From an uncultured Oscillospiraceae bacterium (lineage in GTDB: Bacteria; Bacillota; Clostridia; Oscillospirales; Acutalibacteraceae), in the NCBI GenBank assembly GCA_900554535.1, contig USIA01000001.1, forward strand, positions 5,712 through 69,711: 64,000 nt of DNA, given 5' to 3'. The translations under genes and the position numbers were made by a program. Under the pieces are notes generated by a model. The model did not search any database. It was not told the DNA's origin and saw only the letters and a list, made by a program, of their open reading frames with translations. Every line of letters begins with the position of its first letter. Position 1 is the first letter of the stretch. Shown here in pieces: positions 7,217-16,876 of the stretch.

Positions 7217-9018
7217 AGCCTGAATGGAAAAAGCTGCTGGTGCTGAATCTGCCGTATCTGCTGTTCGTATACCTGTTCGCCAAATGCGGGCAGGCATACC
7301 GTCTGGCAGCGGGCGCGGATGCTTCGGCAAAGCTGCTCCACCTGACGAGCGGCATCTCTGCTGCTTTTGCAAACCCGCTGCCCAGCCTGCACCCGTTTGA
7401 CCTGTGCGTGGGCGTTGTTGGTGCGGTAGCTGTCCGGCTCATCGTGTACAGCAAGGGCAAGAACTCCAAGAAGTATCGCAAGGGTGAAGAATACGGCTCT
7501 GCCCGGTGGGGCACCGCCAAGGATATTGCCCCGTACATCGACCCCAAGTTTGAAAACAACATCCTGCTGACCCAGACCGAACGCCTGACCATGACCGGGC
7601 GGCCCAAAGACCCCAAGACGGCCCGGAACAAGAATGTGCTGGTGATTGGCGGCTCCGGCAGCGGCAAGACGCGGTTTTACGTCAAGCCCAACCTCATGCA
7701 ATGCTTTCCCACGTCTGATTATCCCACCTCATTCGTGGTCACAGACCCGAAAGGCACACTGGTTCTGGAAACAGGCCAAATGTTCCAGCGGGCGGGCTAC
7801 CGGGTGAAAATCCTGAACACGATAAACTTTTCCAAGTCCATGAAGTACAACCCCTTTGTCTACATCCACTCGGAAAAAGATGTGCTGAAGCTGGTGAATA
7901 CCCTTATCGCCAACACCAAGGGCGAGGGCGAAAAGTCAGCGGAAGATTTTTGGGTGAAGTCGGAACGGCTGTTCTACACCGCGCTTATCGGCTACATCTG
8001 GTATGAGGCCCCGGCAGAAGAAATGAACTTCACCACCCTGCTGGAAATGATAAATGCCAGTGAAGCCCGCGAGGACGACCCAGACTTTCAAAGCCCGGTG
8101 GACCTCATGTTTGAACGGCTGGAGCAGAAAGACCCGGACCACTTCGCCGTCCGGCAGTACAAAAAGTTTCTGCTGTCGGCAGGCAAGACCCGTTCCTCCA
8201 TCCTGATAAGCTGCGGTGCCCGTTTAGCCCCATTTGACATCCGGGAAGTGCGGGAGCTGATGGAGGACGATGAAATGGAACTGGACACCATCGGAGATGA
8301 AAAGACCGTGCTGTTTTTGATTATGAGCGACACGGACACTACGTTCAATTTCATTCTCGCCATGCTCCAAAGCCAGCTTATCAACCTGCTGTGTGACCGT
8401 GCGGATGATAAATACGGTGGTCGGCTGCCGGTCCATGTGCGGCTGATTCTGGACGAGTTCGCCAACATCGGGCAAATTCCCAACTTCGACAAGCTGATCG
8501 CCACCATCCGCAGCCGGGAAATCTCGGCATCCATCATTTTGCAGAGCCAGTCGCAGTTAAAAGCCATCTACAAGGATGCGGCCGAAATCATTTCGGACAA
8601 CTGCGATTCTGTTCTCTTTTTGAGTGGGCGGGGCAAAAATGCCAAAGAGATCTCCGATGCGCTGGGGAAAGAGACCATCGACAGTTTCAACACCAGCGAG
8701 AACCGGGGTTCTCAAACCTCCCACGGACTGAACTATCAAAAATTAGGAAAGGCGTTGATGTCAGAGGACGAAATTGCAATCATGGACGGCGGCAAATGTA
8801 TTTTGCAGCTGCGAGGTGTGAGGCCGTTCTTCTCGGAGAAGTTCGACATCACCAAGCACCCACACTACAAGTACCTTGCGGACGCGGACAAAAAGAACAC
8901 CTTTGATGTGGACAGGTTCTTATCCACCCTGCGCCGGAAGCGGCAGCAGGTGGTCGCACAGGACGAAAGTTTTGACCTGTACGAAATTGACCTGTCGGAT
9001 GAAAAAGCAGCCGAATAA
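7213..9018 (+). CDS. VirD4/PcfC type IV coupling protein
   Basis: This 601-residue ATPase links the relaxosome to the secretion channel. Two membrane helices lie near the N-terminus (about residues 10-28 and 60-80), followed by a cytosolic ATPase with Walker A GGSGSGKT (about residue 146) and Walker B LILDEFANIG (about 411). Length and motif spacing are those of Firmicute VirD4/TcpA-like proteins. It lies between pcfB and the channel genes on the same strand and probably in one long transcript. Confidence 0.93.
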   Translation: MKPEWKKLLVLNLPYLLFVYLFAKCGQAYRLAAGADASAKLLHLTSGISAAFANPLPSLHPFDLCVGVVGAVAVRLIVYSKGKNSKKYRKGEEYGSARWGTAKDIAPYIDPKFENNILLTQTERLTMTGRPKDPKTARNKNVLVIGGSGSGKTRFYVKPNLMQCFPTSDYPTSFVVTDPKGTLVLETGQMFQRAGYRVKILNTINFSKSMKYNPFVYIHSEKDVLKLVNTLIANTKGEGEKSAEDFWVKSERLFYTALIGYIWYEAPAEEMNFTTLLEMINASEAREDDPDFQSPVDLMFERLEQKDPDHFAVRQYKKFLLSAGKTRSSILISCGARLAPFDIREVRELMEDDEMELDTIGDEKTVLFLIMSDTDTTFNFILAMLQSQLINLLCDRADDKYGGRLPVHVRLILDEFANIGQIPNFDKLIATIRSREISASIILQSQSQLKAIYKDAAEIISDNCDSVLFLSGRGKNAKEISDALGKETIDSFNTSENRGSQTSHGLNYQKLGKALMSEDEIAIMDGGKCILQLRGVRPFFSEKFDITKHPHYKYLADADKKNTFDVDRFLSTLRRKRQQVVAQDESFDLYEIDLSDEKAAE

Positions 9019-9066
9019 TTTTTATTTTTGAGTGCCGCAGAACAAGCGGCAGAAAGTGAGAACCTT

Positions 9067-9282
9067 ATGGAATTTTTCAACAGCGCAGTCGATACTTTGC
9101 AGACGATCGTAGTCGGTCTGGGCGGTGCCCTGTGTGTCTGGGGCGGCATCAACCTGTTGGAGGGCTACGGACAGGATAACCCCGGCAGCAAGAGCCAGGG
9201 CGTCAAGCAGTTGGTCGCGGGCGGCGGCGTTGCCCTGATCGGCGTGACCCTTGTCCCGCTGCTGTCCGGGCTGCTGGGCTAA
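9067..9282 (+). CDS. Maff2-family small membrane protein of the conjugation channel
   Basis: This 71-residue protein starts MEFFNSAVDTLQTIVVGLGG and has two hydrophobic helices separated by a Gly/Asp-rich turn. Maff2 proteins occur at this place in Tn1549-like ICEs and resemble the VirB2/pilin-like component in size and topology; that role is inferred. The ribosome site before ATG 9067 is weak. An upstream TTG (9028) would add 13 residues but has no ribosome site. Confidence 0.8.
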   Translation: MEFFNSAVDTLQTIVVGLGGALCVWGGINLLEGYGQDNPGSKSQGVKQLVAGGGVALIGVTLVPLLSGLLG

Positions 9283-9336
9283 GTCCTGCATCGCTGCCCA
9301 CAATTTTCCGAACGACTAATACTTAAAATCCTACGC

Positions 9337-9366
9337 CGCGCTCTCCCGCTCACATGGGAGGGCGCG
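9337..9366 (+). other. Hairpin just before the VirB6 ribosome site
   Basis: Arms CGCGCTCTCCC (9337-9347) and GGGAGGGCGCG (9356-9366) pair with one G-U. No T-run follows, and it ends 4 bases before AGGAGG. It may stabilise or process the mRNA between the small pilin-like gene and VirB6. Confidence 0.5.
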
Positions 9367-9385
9367 GGAAAGGAGGTATCTTTGC

Positions 9386-10249
9386 TTGATTAGTGAGATC
9401 ATCGAGAAATGGATAAAAGGCATTTTGATAGATGGCATCACGGGCAACCTCTCCGGCCTGTTCGATAACGTGAACGCCAAGGTGGGCGAAATCGCTTCGG
9501 ACGTTGGTTCTACCCCGCAGGCGTGGAACAGCGGCATTTTCAATATGCTGCGTAGTCTTTCCGAAACGGTAGTGCTGCCCATTGCAGCGGCCATCCTTGC
9601 CCTTGTGATGTGCCATGAGCTTATCCAGATGATTACCGAAAAGAACAATATGCACGACTTTGACACTTCTATGTTCTTCCGCTGGATTTTCAAGTCTGCC
9701 TTTGCCATCCTCATTGTCAGCAACACATGGAACATCGTCATGGGCGTGTTCGATGCCACCCAGAGCGTTGTTAACCAAAGCTCCGGCGTTATCATCGGTG
9801 AAACATCCATCCACTTTGACCGCCTGATACCCGGACTGGAATTTCAGCTGGAAAGCATGACCATTGGCAGTCTGCTCAGCTTATGGTTCCAAACCCTTGT
9901 AGTGGGCCTGACCATGAACATCCTGTCTATCTGCATTTTCCTTGTAACCTATGGCCGTATGATTGAAATTTATGTGGTCACAGCGTTAGGCCCTATCCCG
10001 CTTGCCACCATGGGCAGCAGCGAGTGGCGCAGCACCGGGCAGAATTATTTGAAGTCTTTGCTGGCACTGGGTTTCCAAGCCTTCCTGATTATGATTGTCG
10101 TGGGCATTTACGCGGTGCTGATACGCAACATTTCGGGCGCGGCGGACATTGCCGGGGCTATCTGGGGCTGCATGGGCTACACCGTGCTGCTCTGTTTCTG
10201 TCTGTTCAAGACCGGCAGCATCAGCAAGTCGGTGTTCGGTGCCCATTGA
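9386..10249 (+). CDS. VirB6/TrbL-like conjugation membrane protein
   Basis: This 287-residue polytopic protein has about six hydrophobic segments and fits the TrbL/VirB6 role of inner-membrane channel component. It starts at TTG 9386, nine bases after AGGAGG, since no in-frame ATG lies near. It is located between Maff2 and PrgI, the standard order in this ICE family. Confidence 0.83.
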   Translation: MISEIIEKWIKGILIDGITGNLSGLFDNVNAKVGEIASDVGSTPQAWNSGIFNMLRSLSETVVLPIAAAILALVMCHELIQMITEKNNMHDFDTSMFFRWIFKSAFAILIVSNTWNIVMGVFDATQSVVNQSSGVIIGETSIHFDRLIPGLEFQLESMTIGSLLSLWFQTLVVGLTMNILSICIFLVTYGRMIEIYVVTALGPIPLATMGSSEWRSTGQNYLKSLLALGFQAFLIMIVVGIYAVLIRNISGAADIAGAIWGCMGYTVLLCFCLFKTGSISKSVFGAH

Positions 10250-10264
10250 GAAAGGAGCGTTTGA

Positions 10265-10690
10265 ATGGCGTATGTGACCGTTCCCAAAGATTTGACCCAT
10301 GTAAAATCCAAAGTCTTATTCGGGCTGACCAAGCGGCAGCTGGTCTGCTTCGGCGGTGCGCTTCTCACGGGCGGGCCGCTTTATTTTTTGGCCCGGAACT
10401 ATCTTTCCAACAGCGCAGCGGCCCTGCTGATGATTTTTGCCATGCTGCCGGGGCTGCTGTTCGCCCTGTTTGAGCGGCACGGCCAGCCACTTGAAGTGGT
10501 GATTCAGCAAATGATTCAGTGTTGCTTTATTCGTCCAAAGGAAAGGCCCTATCAGACCAACAACGCTTACGCCGCCCTTGTGCGGCAATACCAAATGGAA
10601 CAGGAGGTTAAGGCCATTGTCCAGAAAAACGACACCCCGCGAGACCGAAAAGCTCAAAAAGCTCACCCGCGCCCAGAAAAAAGAAATTGA
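10265..10690 (+). CDS. PrgI-family (VirB3-like) membrane protein
   Basis: This 141-residue protein begins MAYVTVPKDLTHVKSKVLFG, the signature start of the PrgI family, then has two adjacent membrane helices (about residues 28-72) and a charged tail. PrgI corresponds to VirB3, which works with VirB4. ATG 10265 follows GAAAGGAG. Its 3' end overlaps the VirB4 gene by 74 bp in another frame, so the two are linked in translation. Confidence 0.85.
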   Translation: MAYVTVPKDLTHVKSKVLFGLTKRQLVCFGGALLTGGPLYFLARNYLSNSAAALLMIFAMLPGLLFALFERHGQPLEVVIQQMIQCCFIRPKERPYQTNNAYAALVRQYQMEQEVKAIVQKNDTPRDRKAQKAHPRPEKRN

Positions 10691-13019
10691 TGCCGTTATC
10701 CGCAAGTACAAGGGTGACGGCAAGCCCCGCACGGCGCAGGCCACCATCCCGTATGAAGCCATCTACCCGGACGGTGTCTGCCGCATTGACCGCCGCACGT
10801 TCTCCAAGTGCATTGCCTTTGAGGACATCAGCTATCAGCTGGCCCAGCCGGAAACGCGGACCGCCATCTTTGAACACCTGTGCGACCTGTACAACTATGT
10901 GGATGCTTCCATCCATGTGCAGCTTTCGTTTTTGAATCGCAAGGTTGACCCGGTGCAGTACGCAAAAAGTTTTGAGATCGCACCGCAGGGGGACGATTTT
11001 GACGACATCCGCGCCGAGTATACGGCCATCCTGCAAAAGCAGCTTGCCAGCGGCAACAACGGCATTGTGAAAACAAAGTACCTGACTTTCACCATCGAGG
11101 CGGACAATCTGAAAACCGCACGGGCACGGCTGACCCGCATTGGCCTTGACCTGCTGGGCTACTTCAAGACCATGGGCTGCGTGGCACACGTCATGGACGG
11201 GCAGGAGCGTTTGGAAGTGCTGCACGGCATCTTCCACCCGGATGGCGAACCGTTCTGTTTTGACTGGAACTGGCTGGCCCCCTCCGGCCTGTCCACCAAG
11301 GACTTTGTGGCACCGTCCTCCCTCTGCTTCGGCACGGCCAAGACCTTTGGTTTGGGCGGCAAGTATGGTGCGGTGAGTTTTTTACAAATCCTTGCGCCGG
11401 AACTTTCGGACGAAATGCTGGCCGATTTTCTCAAAACGGAAAGCGGGATTCTCGTCAATCTCCATGTGCAGGCCATCGACCAGACCGAGGCCATCAAAAC
11501 CATCAAGCGGAAGATCACAGACCTTGACGCCATGAAGATTCAGGAGCAGAAAAAGGCTGTCCGTTCCGGGTACGACATGGACATCCTGCCCAGCGACCTT
11601 GCCACTTACGGCGAGGACGCCAAAAAGCTGCTGAACAAATTGCAGACCCGGAACGAACGGCTTTTCATGCTGACCTTTCTTGTGCTGAATGTGGCCGACA
11701 CCAAGCAAAAGCTGGGCAACGATGTGTTCCAAGCCGCAGGTGTGGCACAGAAGTATAACTGCTCGCTTGTCCGGCTGGACTACCAGCAGGAGCAGGGCCT
11801 TGTGTCCAGCCTGCCGCTGGGCATCAACCAGATAAAGATTCAGCGCAGCCTTACCACCTCCAACGTGGCGGTGTTCGTGCCCTTTGTGACGCAGGAGCTT
11901 TTCCAGAGCGGCGCGGCCATGTACTACGGCATCAACGCAAAATCCCACAACATGATCATGCTGGACCGCAAGCAGGCCCGGTGTCCCAACGGCCTAAAGC
12001 TGGGTACGCCCGGCAGCGGCAAATCCATGAGCTGCAAGTCTGAAATCGTCAGTGTGTTTTTAACGACTGCTGACGATATTTTTATTTCAGACCCAGAAGC
12101 CGAGTATTATCCGCTGGTCAAGCGGCTGCATGGGCAGGTCATCAAACTTTCGCCCACCAGCAAGGACTATGTGAATCCTCTGGACATCAACCTCAACTAC
12201 TCCGAGGATGATAGTCCGCTTGCCCTGAAATCGGATTTTGTGCTGTCGTTCTGTGAGCTGGTCATGGGCGGTAAAACAGGTCTGGAAGCGATTGAGCGCA
12301 CCGTGATAGACCGTGCCGTGAAAGCCATCTACCGCCCCTATCTGGCGAGCCCCTGCCCGGAGAATATGCCCATCCTCTCCGATTTGCACCAAGCCCTGCT
12401 CGACCAACACTTGCCGGAAGCGGACCGGGTAGCGCAGGCATTGGACCTGTATGTGTCCGGCTCGCTGAACGTGTTTAACCACAAAACGAATGTGGACATC
12501 CACAACCGGCTTGTGGCCTTTGACATCAAAGAGTTAGGAAAACAGTTAAAAAAATTGGGGATGCTCATTATCCAAGACCAGATATGGGGCCGCGTCACCC
12601 AGAACCGCAGCCAAGGCCGGGCCACATGGTATTTTGCAGACGAGTTCCACCTTTTGCTGAAAGAGGAACAGACCGCCGCGTACAGTGCCGAGATTTGGAA
12701 GCGCTTCCGCAAATGGGGCGGCGTGCCCACAGGTGCCACCCAAAATGTGAAGGACCTTCTTTCTTCCCCGGAGATTGAGAACATTCTGGAAAACAGCGAC
12801 TTCATCACGCTGCTGAATCAGGCATCCGGCGACCGCAAAATCCTTTCGGAACGGCTGAACCTCTCCGCAGACCAGCAGAAGTACATCGACAATTCGGAAC
12901 CGGGCGAAGGACTGCTGATTTTTGAAAACGTGGTGCTTCCGTTTTCCAACCCCATCCCGAAAAACACACAGCTCTATAAGATCATGACCACCCGGCTCAG
13001 CGAGGTGGTGGAGCTATGA
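10617..13019 (+). CDS. VirB4/TraE conjugation ATPase
   Basis: This protein of about 800 residues powers channel assembly and substrate transfer. Walker A GTPGSGKS is at about residue 462 and Walker B WYFADEFHLL at about 670. The N-terminal 200 residues hold the usual charged VirB4 region without membrane helices. I place the start at TTG 10617 because it lies 9 bases after AGGAGG (10602-10607); the frame opens further upstream at 10578 but without a ribosome site. The 3' end overlaps the methyltransferase start as ATGAG. Confidence 0.9.
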   Translation: MSRKTTPRETEKLKKLTRAQKKEIDAVIRKYKGDGKPRTAQATIPYEAIYPDGVCRIDRRTFSKCIAFEDISYQLAQPETRTAIFEHLCDLYNYVDASIHVQLSFLNRKVDPVQYAKSFEIAPQGDDFDDIRAEYTAILQKQLASGNNGIVKTKYLTFTIEADNLKTARARLTRIGLDLLGYFKTMGCVAHVMDGQERLEVLHGIFHPDGEPFCFDWNWLAPSGLSTKDFVAPSSLCFGTAKTFGLGGKYGAVSFLQILAPELSDEMLADFLKTESGILVNLHVQAIDQTEAIKTIKRKITDLDAMKIQEQKKAVRSGYDMDILPSDLATYGEDAKKLLNKLQTRNERLFMLTFLVLNVADTKQKLGNDVFQAAGVAQKYNCSLVRLDYQQEQGLVSSLPLGINQIKIQRSLTTSNVAVFVPFVTQELFQSGAAMYYGINAKSHNMIMLDRKQARCPNGLKLGTPGSGKSMSCKSEIVSVFLTTADDIFISDPEAEYYPLVKRLHGQVIKLSPTSKDYVNPLDINLNYSEDDSPLALKSDFVLSFCELVMGGKTGLEAIERTVIDRAVKAIYRPYLASPCPENMPILSDLHQALLDQHLPEADRVAQALDLYVSGSLNVFNHKTNVDIHNRLVAFDIKELGKQLKKLGMLIIQDQIWGRVTQNRSQGRATWYFADEFHLLLKEEQTAAYSAEIWKRFRKWGGVPTGATQNVKDLLSSPEIENILENSDFITLLNQASGDRKILSERLNLSADQQKYIDNSEPGEGLLIFENVVLPFSNPIPKNTQLYKIMTTRLSEVVEL

Positions 13020-13912
13020 GCTTAACACATTTCAGCTTGTTTTCCGGCATCGGCGGCATCGACCTTGCCGCGGAAGCAGCGGGGTTTACCTCTGTCTGTC
13101 AATGCGAGTGGGCGGCATTTCCCGCCGCTGTGCTGGCAAGCCACTGGCCGGAAGTGCCCCGTTTTCAGGACATCACCACTGTAACAAAGGAGGCTTTCTT
13201 TGAAAAAACAGGACTTCGCACCGTCACCCTCATTTCAGGTGGCTTCCCGTGCCAGCCGTTCTCCACCGCAGGGCGGCAGCGCGGCTTCCACGATGAACGC
13301 TACCTGTGGCCCGAAATGCTGCGGGTCATCCGGGAATTGCAGCCCCGTTGGGTGCTTGGAGAAAATGTTGCTGGCTTCCTCCGTATGGGGCTCGACAAAA
13401 CGCTCATTGACTTGGAGCAGGCAGGTTACGATGTTCGGGTTTTCGTATTACCTGTTGCTGCCGTTGGCGCGTGGCACGAACGGAAACGGGTATTCATCAT
13501 CGGCTCCGCTGCTTCCCACACCCCTTGCCAGCGACACCGGGGATGTGGGCAAGGGGCTGGACATCCAAATCTCTGCGAACGGCAGCTACCGCAAGATGAA
13601 CAAGGATGGCAAGGCATGGACGGCGCGGCTTTCCCATGTGGTCTACCGCATGACCCCCACCACGCTGGAAAGGCCCTACCTCAACCCGGACTGGGTAGAG
13701 TGGCTGATGGGTTTCCCGCGCAAATGGACGGACATTCCCTTTGGGCAGAAGAGCCCTCCGACATCCCGCGTCTGACCGAAGATGTACCAAACCGCAGCAA
13801 GCGGATGAAAACGCTGGGCAATGCAGTTTCGCCGCCGCAGGTGTTCCCGATTCTCAAATACATTGCGGACATTGAAACGGGCCGCTGTCCGATGGGAGGT
13901 GAAGAACCTTGA
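13016..13912 (+). CDS. DNA (cytosine-5) methyltransferase, possibly with altered target-recognition region
   Basis: This 298-residue protein shows C5-methyltransferase motifs: FSGIGG (I, residue 9), GFPCQPFS with the catalytic Cys (IV, about 78), GENVAG (VI, about 115), HERKRVFIIG (VIII, about 153) and LGNAVSPPQ (X, about 266). It probably protects the ICE from host restriction on entry; no endonuclease gene is next to it. The part between motif VIII and X (about 13490-13750) has poor codon use in this frame, while the +1 frame reads like methyltransferase sequence (LLPTPLASD, LNPDWVEWLMGFP). This suggests two compensating frameshifts, so specificity or activity may differ from relatives. It overlaps both neighbouring genes by 4 bp. 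Confidence 0.82.
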   Translation: MSLTHFSLFSGIGGIDLAAEAAGFTSVCQCEWAAFPAAVLASHWPEVPRFQDITTVTKEAFFEKTGLRTVTLISGGFPCQPFSTAGRQRGFHDERYLWPEMLRVIRELQPRWVLGENVAGFLRMGLDKTLIDLEQAGYDVRVFVLPVAAVGAWHERKRVFIIGSAASHTPCQRHRGCGQGAGHPNLCERQLPQDEQGWQGMDGAAFPCGLPHDPHHAGKALPQPGLGRVADGFPAQMDGHSLWAEEPSDIPRLTEDVPNRSKRMKTLGNAVSPPQVFPILKYIADIETGRCPMGGEEP

Positions 13913-15894
13913 AAGAATTGCAGGCAAAAGCCAAAGTCACCCAGACCATGACCCGTGACGGTCTGGTGGTAGAAAATCAGGCTGACGGCACTGTGGAGAA
14001 TGTTTCCTGCCGGGAAGCGGAACAGGATTATTCCACGGATGCCGAGGGCAAGGCCGAAAAAATTCTGGAACGGGCCGAGGACATCAAGGACGGGCATAAA
14101 AATAAAAAGAAAGCGAAAAAGGCAGCAGAAACAGCGGCCACCGCCAAAAGTGAAGATGGTCTGCACCGTTCCGCTGCCCGTTTGGAATTGACCGAGGACG
14201 AACGGGCAGACCCGGCATTGCAGCCGTTTATTCAAAAAGCGGAAGCAAAGGCTGACAAGCTGGATTCAGCCCGCGCCGCTCTGCCGAAAAAGCGCGTCCC
14301 AGTCAAGAAAAAAGTTTACGATGCAGCCAGCGGCAAGGCAAAATCCACCCTGCGCTTTGAGCAGCAGGACAAAGGTCCGCCCAGCCTGAAACCAAACCCG
14401 GCCAGCCGCCCACTGTCGGAAGCATTGCTGTTCGCTCACGGAAAAATCCACGAGGTCGAACACGAAAATGTGGGCGTGGAGGGCGGCCACAAGGGTGAAG
14501 AACTGGTGGAGCATCAGACCGCCAAGGTCATCCGCAGCGGCATCCGGCACCACAAGATGAAACCCTACAAGGCCGTGGAAAGGGCAGAGCGGGAATTGCG
14601 TTCGGCTAACGCCGAGTATTTCTATCAGAAGTCTTTGCGGGACAATCCGCAGCTTGCGCAGTCCGCCAGCAATCCTATTTCTCGGATGTGGCAGAAACGG
14701 CGTATCAAACAGCAGTATGCCAAAGCTGCACGGCAGGCCGGACAAGCCGCCGCGCAGGGTGCAGCCGCCACCGCAGAAAACGGTTTCCGGGTAACAAAGC
14801 TGGCGGCCGAGGGCGGCGAACGGGTAGCCGAATTTGCGGCCCGGAACTGGAAAACCATTCTGATCGTGGCGGTGTTCGGTCTGCTGGCTCTGCTCCTGAT
14901 AACGGGTTTGCAGTCCTGCACCGTGATGGCGGGCACCGCTGGGACCGGCGTGACGGCATCCTCTTACTTTTCCAAGGACAAGGATATGCTGGGTGCAGAG
15001 AAAGCCTACGCCAAGCTGGAACAAAAACTGCAACGGTATCTCGACACCTACGAGGCCACCCACAACTACGATGAATACCATTTTTATCTGGACGAAATCG
15101 AGCATGACCCCTATGTGCTGATCTCGATTTTGTCTGCGCTGCATGACGGCGTGTTCACGCTGGCAGAGGTGCAGGGCGAACTTGAAATGCTCTTTGAAAA
15201 GCAGTACATCCTGACCGAGACCGTGACCATGCAGATACGTTACCGTACAAAAATGATGGTCATTATTGGTCCGTATGGCGTGCCGCAAGTTATCACCTAC
15301 CAAGAACCGTATGAATACTACATCTGCACGGTCAAGCTGAAGAATAAGGATTTATCCCACCTGCCCGTGGAAGTGCTGACCGAAGAACAGCTCAGTGCCT
15401 ATTCGCTCTATATGCGCACGCTGGGCAACCGGCCGGATTTGTTTGGGCAGGCACAGTACCCCAATGCGTCCACCATCAAACAGCCCACCTACTACGATAT
15501 TCCCCCGGAAGCCCTCAAAGATGATAAGTTTGCCGCCATGATGGAGGAAGCCACGAAGTACATCGGCTACCCGTATGTGTGGGGCGGCAGTTCGCCCAGC
15601 ACCAGCTTTGATTGCAGCGGCTACATTTCGTGGGTGCTGAATCACTCCGGCTGGAACGTGGGCCGCCAGACCGCACAGGGCCTCTACAACCTCTGTACTC
15701 CTGTTTCGACGGCGCAGGTCAAACCGGGCGACCTTGTGTTTTTCAAGGGAACCTACGATACCCCCGGCGTGAGCCATTGCGGTATCTATGTAGGCAATTC
15801 CATCATGCTGCACTGCGGCGACCCGATCTCTTACACAAACCTCAACTCAAAATATTGGCAGGAACATTTTTACAGCTATGGGCGTTTACCGTGA
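13909..15894 (+). CDS. NlpC/P60 cell-wall hydrolase of the conjugation apparatus
   Basis: This 661-residue protein has a long charged cytosolic N-terminal region rich in Ala, Lys and Glu (about 1-310), one membrane helix (about 314-333), an extracellular stretch, and a C-terminal NlpC/P60 peptidase domain (about 545-661). The catalytic Cys is in SFDCSGYISW (about 567) and His in VSHCGIYVG (about 622). NlpC/P60 enzymes cut stem peptides; in conjugation the enzyme opens the Gram-positive wall for the channel (VirB1-like role). It starts at TTG 13909, overlapping the methyltransferase stop as TTGA, after GGGAGGTGAAG. Confidence 0.88.
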   Translation: MKELQAKAKVTQTMTRDGLVVENQADGTVENVSCREAEQDYSTDAEGKAEKILERAEDIKDGHKNKKKAKKAAETAATAKSEDGLHRSAARLELTEDERADPALQPFIQKAEAKADKLDSARAALPKKRVPVKKKVYDAASGKAKSTLRFEQQDKGPPSLKPNPASRPLSEALLFAHGKIHEVEHENVGVEGGHKGEELVEHQTAKVIRSGIRHHKMKPYKAVERAERELRSANAEYFYQKSLRDNPQLAQSASNPISRMWQKRRIKQQYAKAARQAGQAAAQGAAATAENGFRVTKLAAEGGERVAEFAARNWKTILIVAVFGLLALLLITGLQSCTVMAGTAGTGVTASSYFSKDKDMLGAEKAYAKLEQKLQRYLDTYEATHNYDEYHFYLDEIEHDPYVLISILSALHDGVFTLAEVQGELEMLFEKQYILTETVTMQIRYRTKMMVIIGPYGVPQVITYQEPYEYYICTVKLKNKDLSHLPVEVLTEEQLSAYSLYMRTLGNRPDLFGQAQYPNASTIKQPTYYDIPPEALKDDKFAAMMEEATKYIGYPYVWGGSSPSTSFDCSGYISWVLNHSGWNVGRQTAQGLYNLCTPVSTAQVKPGDLVFFKGTYDTPGVSHCGIYVGNSIMLHCGDPISYTNLNSKYWQEHFYSYGRLP

Positions 15895-15912
15895 CGCCAG
15901 AAAGGATTTTGT

Positions 15913-16164
15913 ATGGCAAAAAGACTTTCCCGCATTGAGCGCGACATTGAACGGCTCAAAGAAAAAATCTCTGAATACCAGCAGCAGTTGAAAGAACTGG
16001 AAGCTGCAAAGACCGAACAGGAAAATCTTCAAATCATTCAGCTGGTGCGCAGCATGAACATGAAACCGGACGAGTTTGCGGCTTTTCTGCGCAGCGGTGC
16101 GCTGAACGCTGCACCCACTGTCACACCGTACCACAAACAGGAGGATGCCGCCGATGAAACCTGA
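15913..16164 (+). CDS. DUF4315-family small coiled-coil protein
   Basis: This 83-residue protein starts MAKRLSRIERDIERLKEK and forms one long Lys/Glu-rich coiled coil (about residues 5-45) followed by a short C-terminal helix. DUF4315 proteins are found at this place in Tn1549-like ICEs; their function is unknown. The next gene starts inside its last codons. Confidence 0.8.
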   Translation: MAKRLSRIERDIERLKEKISEYQQQLKELEAAKTEQENLQIIQLVRSMNMKPDEFAAFLRSGALNAAPTVTPYHKQEDAADET

Positions 16165-16876
16165 CAACTGGAACCGCTTCGCTGCCGGACTGCTGGCTAT
16201 CCTGCTCTGCCTCTGTTCGTTCTCCATGCCTGTTTTTGCAAGCGGCACTGACCCTGCCCCGGAACCTCTGCCGGAAATTCTGGACGAGAAAACTACCACT
16301 GGCGACATGGAGCCGGAGGGTGTACCTATCACGCCCAAAGGCAACGCAACACTGGTGGATGATTTCTACGGGGACAAACAGCTTATCACCGTGACCACCA
16401 AAGCCGGGAATTATTTTTACATTCTAATTGACCGCGCCAACGAGGACAAAGAAACCACTGTCCACTTCCTGAACCAAGTGGATGATGCCGACTTGCTGGC
16501 TCTGCTGGATGAAGAACCGCAGGAAACCGAAGTCTGCACCTGCACGGTGAAATGTGAGGCCGGAAATGTCAACGAAAACTGCCCCTTGTGTGAAAAGAGC
16601 CTGCACAACTGCACGGCCCCGGAAGCGGTGAAAACCGACACCGAAACGCCGCAGGAAAAGCCCAAGTCCAACATGGGCAGTCTGATGATCCTGCTGGTGC
16701 TGGCTCTGACGGGCGGCGGTGCGGCACTCTATTATTTCAAGTTCCGCAAGCCTAAGGCCGATACCACCGGGCACGATGATCTGGACGAATACGATTTTGG
16801 CGAGGACGAAGATGCAGACGAGGAACCTGCTGAAATCGAGATTCATTCGGAGGATGGACAGGAGGACGAAACATGA
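16154..16876 (+). CDS. DUF4366-family secreted, membrane-anchored protein
   Basis: This protein of about 240 residues has a signal peptide (first about 28 residues, hydrophobic core then FASG), an external domain with a Cys cluster (CTCTVKC ... CPLC), one C-terminal membrane helix (about 175-195) and an acidic cytosolic tail. DUF4366 proteins are conserved in this ICE type; a cell-surface role in transfer is likely. I prefer ATG 16154, nine bases after CAGGAGG, over ATG 16145. It overlaps the preceding gene by 11 bp and the topoisomerase gene by 4 bp (ATGA). Confidence 0.8.
   Translation: MKPDNWNRFAAGLLAILLCLCSFSMPVFASGTDPAPEPLPEILDEKTTTGDMEPEGVPITPKGNATLVDDFYGDKQLITVTTKAGNYFYILIDRANEDKETTVHFLNQVDDADLLALLDEEPQETEVCTCTVKCEAGNVNENCPLCEKSLHNCTAPEAVKTDTETPQEKPKSNMGSLMILLVLALTGGGAALYYFKFRKPKADTTGHDDLDEYDFGEDEDADEEPAEIEIHSEDGQEDET

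Noticed and set aside
13016..13912. Restriction-modification system
   Set aside because: No endonuclease or specificity gene is next to the methyltransferase; it sits inside the conjugation operon, so it is treated as a solitary protective methylase.
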